Below, piece by piece: positions 57,065 to 64,000 of a stretch of DNA of 64,000 nt. The notes under the pieces are model-generated. The model had not been told where the DNA came from, did no database searches, and was given only the letters and a program-made list of their open reading frames with translations. A program made the translations under genes and the position numbers. The stretch covers positions 62,001-126,000 of the forward strand of contig NZ_BMJJ01000012.1 of the NCBI RefSeq assembly GCF_014643375.1. Reading direction: 5' to 3'. The DNA comes from Aureimonas glaciei (GTDB taxonomy: Bacteria; Pseudomonadota; Alphaproteobacteria; Rhizobiales; Rhizobiaceae). Every line of letters begins with the position of its first letter. The stretch's first letter is position 1.

Positions 57065-57490
57065 ATGCCGAATAACGAGCAAATCGTTCAGGAACTCTAT
57101 GCCGCTGCAGAGGGGCACGGAACAGATCCCGCGAAATTTGTCTCCATGTTCTCCGAGAATGGATACATGCGCGACATGCCATCAGGCACAGAGTTTCGCG
57201 GCGAAGCCATCGGTAAATCGATTGCCGGGTTCGTAAGCGCGTTTCCTGACGTCCACCGAGAGGTGTTGACCACTTGCGTCGCGGAGAACGTCGTCGTTGT
57301 CGAGCTCACGATTCAAGGAACCCATACGGGCGAACTGGCGCTGCCCTCTGGCGCTCTGGCTCCCACGGGCAAGACAATAGACGTCCCCTGCTGCGATGTT
57401 TTCTACCTTGAGAATGGCAAGGTCACAGCCTTCCATTGCTACAAGATAGATTCCGTCATGCTTCAACAGCTCGGTGTCGGCACTGAATGA
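57065..57490 (+). CDS. SnoaL-like (ester cyclase type) protein (cargo block)
   Basis: A 141-residue NTF2-fold protein nearly matching the one at 4803 in length and in many segments (ELYAAAEG, NVVVVELTIQGTHTGELALPSGALAPTGKTIDVPCCDVF). The frame opens earlier; the ATG at 57065 with GGAAGG upstream fits the family. It is the bridge between the element's cargo and the chromosomal HxlR unit. Confidence 0.87.
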   Translation: MPNNEQIVQELYAAAEGHGTDPAKFVSMFSENGYMRDMPSGTEFRGEAIGKSIAGFVSAFPDVHREVLTTCVAENVVVVELTIQGTHTGELALPSGALAPTGKTIDVPCCDVFYLENGKVTAFHCYKIDSVMLQQLGVGTE

Positions 57491-57538
57491 TTTACCAGCG
57501 CCATCCGATCAGCTGTAAAAGTACATGGAGATATTCCG

Positions 57539-57955
57539 ATGAGCATTGAAGAGAACGTCCAGACCGTGAAGGACTTTTTTGCGGCAATGGGCGGCAGCGA
57601 CAGACAGGCCCTGCTCGCACTGGTTGCCGACGATATCGAGTGGATCATTCCCGGCGAGAACTGGCCGCTGGCGGGCACGCACCGCGGGCATAATGGACTG
57701 GCCGATCTGCTTCAGACGGCTTCGGAAGAGGTGGAGACCTCGACCATGGAGTTCCACGAATATGTAGCACAGGGGGATCGGGTTCTGGTGGTCGGCTTCG
57801 CCGAAGGGAAGATCAAAGCCACCAACAAAGCTTGGAAGGACGACTGGATCTTCGCCATCACCGTTCGAAACGGCAAACTGACCAACATCCGGGAGTATGT
57901 CGACACACAAGCGCTGGCGCGGGCCTCGGAAAAAGATGCCGGACAAAACTCCTAG
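57539..57955 (+). CDS. SnoaL-like protein (cargo block, second copy)
   Basis: A 138-residue NTF2-fold protein, a close paralogue of the one at 52654. NVQTVKDFFAAMGGSDRQALLALVADDIEWIIPGENWPLAGT opens it and YVDTQALARASEK closes it. GGAGATATTCCG precedes the ATG. It is one of the last genes of the TetR-facing run. Confidence 0.87.
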   Translation: MSIEENVQTVKDFFAAMGGSDRQALLALVADDIEWIIPGENWPLAGTHRGHNGLADLLQTASEEVETSTMEFHEYVAQGDRVLVVGFAEGKIKATNKAWKDDWIFAITVRNGKLTNIREYVDTQALARASEKDAGQNS

Positions 57956-58034
57956 GCCGCCGAACCCCACACCACGCGAGACCGCTCCTCCAGGCAGCGA
58001 CAGGCTGCATCCGAAATGAAAGCATGAGGTAATC

Positions 58035-58631
58035 ATGACCAAGAAACCCCGCATCGCCATTGTGATTGGCTCTACCCGGCCCGGTCGGTATGCCGACAAG
58101 GCCGCTGGCTGGATGCTGAAGCAGGCACAGGCCCGTGACGACATCGAGGCCGAGCTTCTCGACCTGCTCGATCATCCGCTACCGTTTTTTGATGAGAAGG
58201 GCCCGCTTATCTCGGCGCCCAGCGAGAACCCCGCGGCATTGCGCTGGCAGGAGGCGCTTGCCCGGTATGACGGTTTCATCTTCGTGGTGGCCGAATATAA
58301 TCACTCGATCACCGGTGTGCTGAAGAACGCGCTCGATCAAGCGTATCAGGAGTGGGGAGGGAAGCCGTTCACTGCCATCGGTTACGGCGGCACCGGAGCA
58401 GCGCGCGCGGTCGAGCATCTACGCCTCATCGCGATCGCGCTGCGAATGGTCTCGACAGCGGCCTCCGTCCACATTGGCGGCGCCGACTTTATGTCGACCT
58501 CCCCCATGGGTGCGGACAAGCCCATTGAAGATATCGAAGCAAGCCTGCTCGGTGCCACGAAGTCTTCTTTGGATGAGCTCGTCCGGTGGGCCCACGCGAC
58601 GATGGCGGCGAAGGCAGCCGAAGCATCATAG
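58035..58631 (+). CDS. NADPH-dependent FMN reductase
   Basis: A 198-residue flavodoxin-like reductase. The FMN phosphate loop is IGSTRPGRYADKAAGW (residues 12-27); VVAEYNHSITGVLKNALDQAYQEW is the family's second flavin contact; GYGGTGAARAVEHLR follows. It can reduce quinones, azo compounds or chromate in other hosts. GAGG precedes the ATG. It is the last gene of the run; a hairpin ATGCCGG-N8-CCGGCAT (58648-58669) follows. Confidence 0.92.
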   Translation: MTKKPRIAIVIGSTRPGRYADKAAGWMLKQAQARDDIEAELLDLLDHPLPFFDEKGPLISAPSENPAALRWQEALARYDGFIFVVAEYNHSITGVLKNALDQAYQEWGGKPFTAIGYGGTGAARAVEHLRLIAIALRMVSTAASVHIGGADFMSTSPMGADKPIEDIEASLLGATKSSLDELVRWAHATMAAKAAEAS

Positions 58632-58647
58632 CGACGCGAGGCAACTG

Positions 58648-58669
58648 ATGCCGGTGCCGCATCCGGCAT
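58648..58669 (+). terminator. Hairpin after the FMN reductase gene
   Basis: ATGCCGG-N8-CCGGCAT, 17 bp after the stop. No T run follows. Its position suits an end signal for the cargo run. Confidence 0.4.
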
Positions 58670-58741
58670 AACGATGTCCCGATCGAACTTGCCTTCAACG
58701 ACAAGGGCGGCCGCCAATGCAGGATTCTCCAGAAAGGTTTG

Positions 58742-59653
58742 ATGGTGCCGGACATCGCGTTTGACTTGCGCTATTTGCGCTACGCAATTCTTGCAGCTGA
58801 GCACGGTAGTTTTCGGCGCGCTGCGGAAATACTCTCGGTGTCTCAGTCGACAGTTAGCCGGCGTATCCAAATACTGGAACGGCGTATTGGTATCGCCTTG
58901 TTTGATCGGCATAGGTCGGGCGCCCGCGTAACCTTGGCTGGCGAACGCTTCCTTGACGAAGCGGCGATCGGCGCAAAGCACCTTCACCAAGCTGTAGATA
59001 CAGTCACTCGGGCAAAACGCGGCTCGGTAGGAGTGCTTCGGGTCGGATTGACGGCCTGCCTTGCAAACAGCTTTTTAGCCGCAATATTTGCAGCTTATCG
59101 TAGTCGCTTTCCTGCTATCGAAGTGACTTTCGAGGAGGGAACCTCCCAATTAATCGCAGGCGCGCTGCTCAACGGGCGACTCGACGTTGCCTTTATGCTT
59201 GCAGGTCCACAGCTACTGGGCTGCCGATCTGAAGGGCTATGGGAGGAGGCAATCTATTTAGCGGTTCCTGCTTCCCACGCGGTTGCTTCCTTGCCTCGGT
59301 TCACTTGGAATGATGTGCGCCAAGAGACCTTCCTCGTGATGGCAGATGCAAGAGGTCCCGAGATAGAAGACTATCTGGTGCGGCAACTATCAGGCTCCGA
59401 AATCCGCCCGAAAATCTCCGTTCAGCACGTCGGTTGCGAAAATCTGCTGAGTATGGTCGCGCAAGGTTTTGGAATTGCCGTTGCCACGAACTCGGTTGGT
59501 GACATGACTTATCCTGGTGTTCGTTTCGTACCAATCGCCGACCGCGAGGACAGGTTCTCATTCAGCGCCGTCTGGTCCGAGGCGAATCAGAATCCAGCGC
59601 TCAAATTCTTGATAGACATGAGTCTTGGGCGACGCGTGAAGGCGAAGGGCTGA
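58742..59653 (+). CDS. LysR family regulator beside trb operon
   Basis: A 303-residue LysR protein. The HTH is LRYLRYAILAAEHGSFRRAAEILSVSQSTVSRRIQILERRIG; the effector domain has GVLRVGLTACLANSFLAAIFAAYR. The gene is visibly richer in A and T (many TTG, TTA, GCA codons) than its neighbours. The ATG at 58742 with AGAAAGG upstream was preferred to a TTG one codon earlier. It faces the end of the trb operon, a place where such regulators recur in related elements. Confidence 0.9.
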   Translation: MVPDIAFDLRYLRYAILAAEHGSFRRAAEILSVSQSTVSRRIQILERRIGIALFDRHRSGARVTLAGERFLDEAAIGAKHLHQAVDTVTRAKRGSVGVLRVGLTACLANSFLAAIFAAYRSRFPAIEVTFEEGTSQLIAGALLNGRLDVAFMLAGPQLLGCRSEGLWEEAIYLAVPASHAVASLPRFTWNDVRQETFLVMADARGPEIEDYLVRQLSGSEIRPKISVQHVGCENLLSMVAQGFGIAVATNSVGDMTYPGVRFVPIADREDRFSFSAVWSEANQNPALKFLIDMSLGRRVKAKG

Positions 59654-59698
59654 GATAAGCAACGGATCAATGTTCGGGTTCTGACGTTTTAAGCCAAG

Positions 59699-59920
59699 TC
59701 ACAAGGATTGGCGGCGCGCCTTCGCAAAGGCGCGGTCGGTGGCGATGAACCGCTGGACCATCGGCGCAATGAGCTTCGCGGGATCGGCTACCGGTTGCCC
59801 CGTTTCCCGCGCCAGCACCTCCGCATAGGCAACCAGATCTCGATGTAGTGGCGCGGGCAATTCGACCGTCACCTTGATTGGCTTGTCATCGGCAATTGCG
59901 CCGAGCTTCAGCTTCGTCAC
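59699..59920 (-). CDS. DUF2274 protein of the trb operon
   Basis: A 73-residue protein. The sequence TKLKLGAIADDKPIKVTVELPAPLHRDLVAYAEVLARETGQPV is characteristic of DUF2274, usually the last gene after trbI. The GTG at 59920 lies 5 bp after GGAGG and is preferred to an ATG at 59932 that would overlap trbI. It might be a ribbon-helix-helix-like regulator; this is not established. Confidence 0.85.
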   Translation of the reverse strand: MTKLKLGAIADDKPIKVTVELPAPLHRDLVAYAEVLARETGQPVADPAKLIAPMVQRFIATDRAFAKARRQSL

Positions 59921-59921
59921 C

Positions 59922-61145
59922 TCATCCTCCATAGGGTTCGAGAACCAAATCCCGCGTCACGATCACACGCACCGGGAAGCCCGGCCTGATCGTCAGCGTC
60001 GGCGCGATGTTGAGCTGGCGACGGACGATCTGCTGCCCGGCATCATTGATCGTATCCTGTCCGCCGTTGCGGATCGCGCTGATCAGGCGGTCATCGTCGT
60101 TGGTCGCAAGCTCGGCGCCGACGCTGAGCAGCGTTGAGAGACCGGCGGCCTTGGCCAGATCCCACCAGTGATAGTCGACGCCATCCTGAAGGCCGGCAAA
60201 TCCTTCAGCGTCGGCGCCAGGCTGACGCTCGAGTACAATGGACCGGCCATTCGGCAGGATCAGCCGGTTCCAAACCAGAAGCACGCGACTCTGCCCGAAC
60301 TGCACATTGTTGTCGTACTGCCCGATGACGCGCGTGCCCTGCGGTACGAGCAAGATACGACCGGTCGGACTGTCATAGATATTTTCGGTAACCTGCGCCG
60401 TGATCTGTCCTGGCAAATCCGATCGGATCCCGGTGATCAGCGCGGCGGAAATCACCGCCCCTGCCTGAAGGATATTCGGCGACGCCGGCCCGACGATGCG
60501 ATCGGGCGCGACGGTGCGCCGATCGGCAGCGGCATTTAGGAAGGCGTTCTGCCGATCTTGCGCCGTCGGCGTCGCGGGTGGCGGAGCCAGGCCAAGGCTG
60601 GTGAGATCCGGTATCGCTTGAGCGCCGGGCGTCGCCTGGGACGGCGTCGCAGCGGACGTCCGGGTTTCAGTGCTCGCGAACAGCCGGGCCGTGCGTGATG
60701 CCTCCAGTTCCTGAATGCGGCGCTGCTCTTCCGGGCTGAGACCGGGGTTCGGGGTGGCCATGCCGGGTGTCGGCACGGGCTGGCCACGATTCTGCGCTCC
60801 GAGGATCGGGCGACCGAGGTCGCCGGGAAGCGGCGGGCCGAGCTGGGGCACGCCACTATAATCACGCGGCAGACCGGCGATCCCGTCTGCCGTCGTGCGG
60901 TTCTCGGTCGAGTAGAGTTCCTCATTGGGCCGACCGGCATCGCGGGTCTGAAGCGCATAGATGAGCGCACCGCCGATCCCGACGCTGGCGACCAGGCCGA
61001 GACCCGCCAGCACCTTTCGCGACAGCCGCGTAACGCGCGGCGCCTCCGCGCGCAGCCGCATCGGCACCGGCCCGGCGGCCTCGCCGGTCAGCGGCTGGGC
61101 CTCCTCATCCGGCCCTTCCTCTTTCCGGGACTCGCTCTCGCTCAC
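59922..61145 (-). CDS. trbI: Conjugal transfer protein TrbI (VirB10-like)
   Basis: A 407-residue protein spanning the envelope. After a cytoplasmic N-terminal stretch a single membrane helix (VLAGLGLVASVGIGGALIYAL) leads to a proline-rich linker and the conserved VirB10 barrel domain (ILQAGAVISAALITGIRSDLPGQITAQVTENIYDSPTGRILLVPQGTRVIGQYDN). The GTG at 61145 overlaps the trbG stop (GTGA). It is the outer-membrane core component of the mating-pair apparatus. Confidence 0.93.
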   Translation of the reverse strand: MSESESRKEEGPDEEAQPLTGEAAGPVPMRLRAEAPRVTRLSRKVLAGLGLVASVGIGGALIYALQTRDAGRPNEELYSTENRTTADGIAGLPRDYSGVPQLGPPLPGDLGRPILGAQNRGQPVPTPGMATPNPGLSPEEQRRIQELEASRTARLFASTETRTSAATPSQATPGAQAIPDLTSLGLAPPPATPTAQDRQNAFLNAAADRRTVAPDRIVGPASPNILQAGAVISAALITGIRSDLPGQITAQVTENIYDSPTGRILLVPQGTRVIGQYDNNVQFGQSRVLLVWNRLILPNGRSIVLERQPGADAEGFAGLQDGVDYHWWDLAKAAGLSTLLSVGAELATNDDDRLISAIRNGGQDTINDAGQQIVRRQLNIAPTLTIRPGFPVRVIVTRDLVLEPYGG

Positions 61146-62191
61146 GACGCCGGCCTCCCATCGGTACGCACGATGCGGACGCGCTTCTGGTGATCGCCGG
61201 AGCCGAAGCGCAGTTCGGCGGCGGCAAAGAGCCGATCGACGATCATATGATGGCCGCGCACGCGGTAGTTCACGAGCTCCGAGGTGTTGCCCTCGGGACC
61301 GACCACGAAGAGGGGCGGCATCTCGCCCTGACCGATCCCGCGCGGGAATTCGATGAAGACCTGGCGGCCATCGTCGAAGGCGCGCAGCGGACGCCATGGT
61401 GCGCGGTCACCGTCGATTGCGTAGCGGAAGTTGACGTTGGCTAGGTCGACGCCGGATGCGACCGGTTGTGCGGCCTCGGCTTGGCTGTTCTGGCGGCGAA
61501 GCGCGATGAGCTGATCCTGCGGATACTGCCACGAGACGGAGGCCATGTAGGTCCGCTCGGTCGAGCGCAGCTCCATATGGTAGGTGCGCAGGTTGGTGTT
61601 GATGACGAGATTGGTCATCAGGTCCGGCCGGGTCGGCTTCACCAGGATGTGGACCTGCAAGGTTGGCCCGGTGCCGCTCTGCGTGTCGCCGATGATCCAG
61701 CGCACCGTGTCGCCGGCCGCGACCGGTCCGGAGCCGACGAGCTGCTCGCCCGGCTGCAACGCGATGTCGGTGATCTGCCCGACTGCGGTATAGACCTGAT
61801 AAAGCGCGCCGCCCGTATAGGGATAGACCTGCATGGCGTTGATGAAGCCGTTGCGCACCGGCTGGATGCGCGCGGCGGCATTGGCCTGGTTGACGCGCGC
61901 CGTCGGATCGGTCGGCTCCGGCGTCGCTCGGGACGGCTCGACGCGCTGCATCTGGCCGGGCAACGGGAGCGGTCGCGGGATTTCGACCACGGTGACCGGC
62001 GCCGGCGGATCGACGGTCTGCACGGCCGGAGCAGCGGCGTCGTAGGAAATTTCCGGCGGCGGAGTGCTGGTGGCGCAGCCGGCCAGCGCGGTTGTCGCCA
62101 GCAGGACCATGGGGAATGCGGCTCTGCGGAAAGCCGAGACTACGGATGTATGTGAAGCCGGGTTTCCGGCTTTACGGAAAGACGGCTTCAT
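61142..62191 (-). CDS. trbG: Conjugal transfer protein TrbG (VirB9-like), lipoprotein
   Basis: A 349-residue periplasmic protein. A signal with lipobox ALAGCATS near residue 38 is followed by the VirB9/CagX domain (VYPYTGGALYQVYTAVGQITDIALQPGEQLV and a C-terminal FIEFPRGIGQGEMPPLFVVGPEG). It pairs with TrbI in the outer-membrane ring. Overlaps: ATGA with trbF and GTGA with trbI. Confidence 0.92.
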   Translation of the reverse strand: MKPSFRKAGNPASHTSVVSAFRRAAFPMVLLATTALAGCATSTPPPEISYDAAAPAVQTVDPPAPVTVVEIPRPLPLPGQMQRVEPSRATPEPTDPTARVNQANAAARIQPVRNGFINAMQVYPYTGGALYQVYTAVGQITDIALQPGEQLVGSGPVAAGDTVRWIIGDTQSGTGPTLQVHILVKPTRPDLMTNLVINTNLRTYHMELRSTERTYMASVSWQYPQDQLIALRRQNSQAEAAQPVASGVDLANVNFRYAIDGDRAPWRPLRAFDDGRQVFIEFPRGIGQGEMPPLFVVGPEGNTSELVNYRVRGHHMIVDRLFAAAELRFGSGDHQKRVRIVRTDGRPAS

Positions 62192-62871
62192 TGACCAAGC
62201 TCCCGTGACCAGTTGATGGCGTTGACGTAGATGCCGAGCGGGTTCGCCCTGAGCCGGTCGGCGTTGCGTGGAATCTGGACGACGATCGTCAGGATCGCGG
62301 TCCAGCGGGTGGTCTCGGCAAGCTGGCCGTTCTCATAACGGCGCTCGACCCAGGCGACGCGGAAGCTGTCGGGCGATGCTCGAATGACGCTGGAGACGTC
62401 GACGGCGACCTGCTGGTGTCCAACCTTCGTGAACGGGTCATTGGAGCGTGCATAGTCGTTGAGCGCCATGGCGCCGCGATCCGTCGTGAAGTCGTAGGCG
62501 CGCAGCCAGTTTTGCCGGACGATGATGGCGTCGGCGGGGATCGAGCGGACCTGCTCGATGAAGCGCGCCAAGTGAAACGCGATCTGCGGATCGGTCGCAC
62601 GATAATCAGCAACGGCGGGCGCTACGGCTTGCGCCTGACCCAGACGGTCGACTTGGACGACCCAGGGCACAATCGTGCCACGCGCGGATTGCCAAACCAG
62701 AGCGGCGGCGAAGCCGGCGGAGAGGGTCAGCGAGCCGAACGCCATCGTCCGCCAGTTCTTCGCTTGGACGCGCGAGGCGCCGATGCGCTCGTCCCAGACC
62801 TGCGCGGCGCGCTGATAGGGCGTCTCGGGTTCGGGGGCTTTGCCATAGTGAGTAGAGGGTCGTTTGAACAT
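62188..62871 (-). CDS. trbF: Conjugal transfer protein TrbF (VirB8-like)
   Basis: A 227-residue inner-membrane protein. Residues 1-40 are cytoplasmic; LTLSAGFAALVWQSARG-type helix follows, then the periplasmic VirB8 domain (QIAFHLARFIEQVRSIPADAIIVRQNWLRAYDFTT). It nucleates assembly of the secretion channel. Its start shares a base with the trbL stop (TGATG). Confidence 0.92.
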   Translation of the reverse strand: MFKRPSTHYGKAPEPETPYQRAAQVWDERIGASRVQAKNWRTMAFGSLTLSAGFAAALVWQSARGTIVPWVVQVDRLGQAQAVAPAVADYRATDPQIAFHLARFIEQVRSIPADAIIVRQNWLRAYDFTTDRGAMALNDYARSNDPFTKVGHQQVAVDVSSVIRASPDSFRVAWVERRYENGQLAETTRWTAILTIVVQIPRNADRLRANPLGIYVNAINWSRELGQ

Positions 62872-64000
62872 CAGCGGTCGCTTTCGGAGAGATTGACGGA
62901 GGAACCGCCGCTATGGGCGTCGCCGGAGCGCACGGCGTGGGCAGTCGCCTGGACGGCGTGGGTCATGCGTTGGGAGCGGCGCATGCGTTGCGCCCATGCG
63001 GGCGGCCCGCCTGCAGCTGTCGACGAGGCTGAGCCACCGCCGTCGCCGGCTGCGTCGCCACCGACCGATCCCATTGTCGAGGAGCCTCCGGTGGCTTCGA
63101 ACGCGGCCTTCTCGCCGGCATTGAAGCTCGAGCGCATGCTCTCGGCGGCGTGTGAGGCGGCACGCCGCAGCGGCGAGACCGCTGCGCTGCCGCCGGCCCG
63201 GGCGACGCCGCCGAGGCCGGATGCAACGCCCGCAGCGCCAGATTGCCCGGCGGAGCCAAGGCTATAGGCGGTGGAGGCGCCGCCAGCGACGGCGGCTCCA
63301 CCGCGCGCTGCGGCCGCCGTGCCACCGGCAAGGGCAGCGCCGCCAGAGGCGACAGCGCCGACTGCGCCGACGCCGGCGGCAACCATGCCGCCTGCCGCCA
63401 TACCCGTTCCGACCGCAGCGCCGGCGCTGAGTTGGGGGCCGCCGGAGACGATGCCGCTGGCGATGCCGGGGCCGAAGATGCCGAGGCCGAGGAGCGACAG
63501 CGCGGCGAGCACGATCGCCATCGCCTCGTCGATGGTTGGCGTTGCGCCGCCGAAGCCGGCGGTGAACTCTGAAAAGAGCGTCGAGCCGATGCCGATGATA
63601 ACGGCGAGCACCAGGACCTTGATGCCGGAGGAGATGACGTTGCCGAGCACACGCTCAGCCATGAAGGCCGATTTGCCGAACAGGCCGAATGGGATCAGCA
63701 CGAAGCCGGCGAGCGTGGTCAGCTTGAATTCGATCAGGGTGACGAAGAGCTGGATGGCGAGGATGAAGAAGGCGAGAAGCACCAGCGCCCAGGCCAGGAA
63801 CATGCAGGCGATCTGGATGAAGTTCTCGAAGAACGACCAATAGCCCATCAGCCCGGAGATCGACTCCAAGAGCGGCCGCCCGGCGTCGAGTCCGGTCTGC
63901 GCCACTTTGCCGGGGCGCAGGAGATCGGCCGTGGTGAAGCTGGTGCCGCTGGCTTTCAAGCCGAGGCCGGCGAAGCTCTCGAAGACGATACGCGCCAGGT
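62871..64000 (-). CDS. trbL: Conjugal transfer protein TrbL (VirB6-like), partial
   Basis: The C-terminal 375 or so residues; the frame continues past the right edge (the bases up to 64000 still read as LARIVFESFAGLGLKAS), so the start lies outside. Five or more hydrophobic segments (FIQIACMFLAWALVLLAFFILAIQLFVTLIEFKLTTLAGFVLIPFGLFGKSAFMAERVLG) are followed by a long alanine/glycine-rich tail. It is the polytopic channel component of the mating-pair system. Confidence 0.9.
   Translation of the reverse strand, partial: LARIVFESFAGLGLKASGTSFTTADLLRPGKVAQTGLDAGRPLLESISGLMGYWSFFENFIQIACMFLAWALVLLAFFILAIQLFVTLIEFKLTTLAGFVLIPFGLFGKSAFMAERVLGNVISSGIKVLVLAVIIGIGSTLFSEFTAGFGGATPTIDEAMAIVLAALSLLGLGIFGPGIASGIVSGGPQLSAGAAVGTGMAAGGMVAAGVGAVGAVASGGAALAGGTAAAARGGAAVAGGASTAYSLGSAGQSGAAGVASGLGGVARAGGSAAVSPLRRAASHAAESMRSSFNAGEKAAFEATGGSSTMGSVGGDAAGDGGGSASSTAAGGPPAWAQRMRRSQRMTHAVQATAHAVRSGDAHSGGSSVNLSESDR

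Overview
The window reads as a GC-rich alphaproteobacterial chromosome, most likely Hyphomicrobiales. The reasons are a seven-function Mrp/Pha cation antiporter with a fused A-B subunit, an OxyR-type regulator divergent from a catalase, a guaB ... rsmB-like ... guaA neighbourhood, many FCD/LysR regulators, and an integrated conjugative element with a VirB/Trb-type secretion operon. The taxonomic call is an inference from gene content and order; there is no rRNA in the window and I saw no tRNA.

Layout. 0-5.2 kb: an AraC regulator, a SnoaL-like protein, an L,D-transpeptidase, a LysR regulator and a divergent HxlR / SDR-SnoaL unit. 5.5-7.3 kb: a two-gene PfkB kinase and inositol-monophosphatase-like operon. 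7.4-13.5 kb: the mrpAB-C-D-E-F-G operon on the minus strand, with a small divergent XRE regulator. 14-20 kb: an SH3-domain exported protein, then a YhiI-RbbA-YhhJ-like membrane-fusion/ABC/permease operon with a perfect FNR/FixK-type box upstream. 20.2-32.5 kb: a carbohydrate or polyol oxidation and uptake region holding an SDR, a GMC oxidoreductase, a GntR/FCD regulator, an iron-type alcohol dehydrogenase, an aldo/keto reductase, a fuconolactonase-like hydrolase, a complete sugar ABC transporter and a metallophosphoesterase. 32.7-48 kb: core genes (Ppx/GppA, RlmE, MFS exporter, MBL hydrolase, excalibur protein, GuaB, MAPEG, OxyR, KatA, a Phd/VapC-type toxin-antitoxin pair, an RsmB-like methyltransferase, TspO, an MTA/SAH nucleosidase-like protein, GuaA).

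48.0-64 kb (to the window edge): a probable integrative and conjugative element inserted at the 3' end of guaA. It begins with a non-coding segment full of short repeats, then a tyrosine integrase and an AlpA-like small DNA-binding protein. Next is a cargo block of paralogous small redox enzymes: SDRs, three F420-dependent-oxidoreductase-like NAD(P)-binding proteins, three SnoaL-like proteins, a methyltransferase and an FMN reductase, with LysR and TetR regulators. It ends in a minus-strand trbL-F-G-I-DUF2274 operon; trbL runs off the right edge.

The most unusual part is the element's cargo. The same families recur within it as visible duplicates, a roughly 60-bp relic of a second FMN-reductase gene lies inside it, and a related HxlR-SDR-SnoaL unit sits at the left end of the chromosome segment. 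The TetR gene faces three copies of a GGATC-N3-GATCC operator-like palindrome. The likely role is an inducible defence or metabolism module for reactive electrophiles, quinones or another small toxic compound, but no substrate can be read from the sequence.
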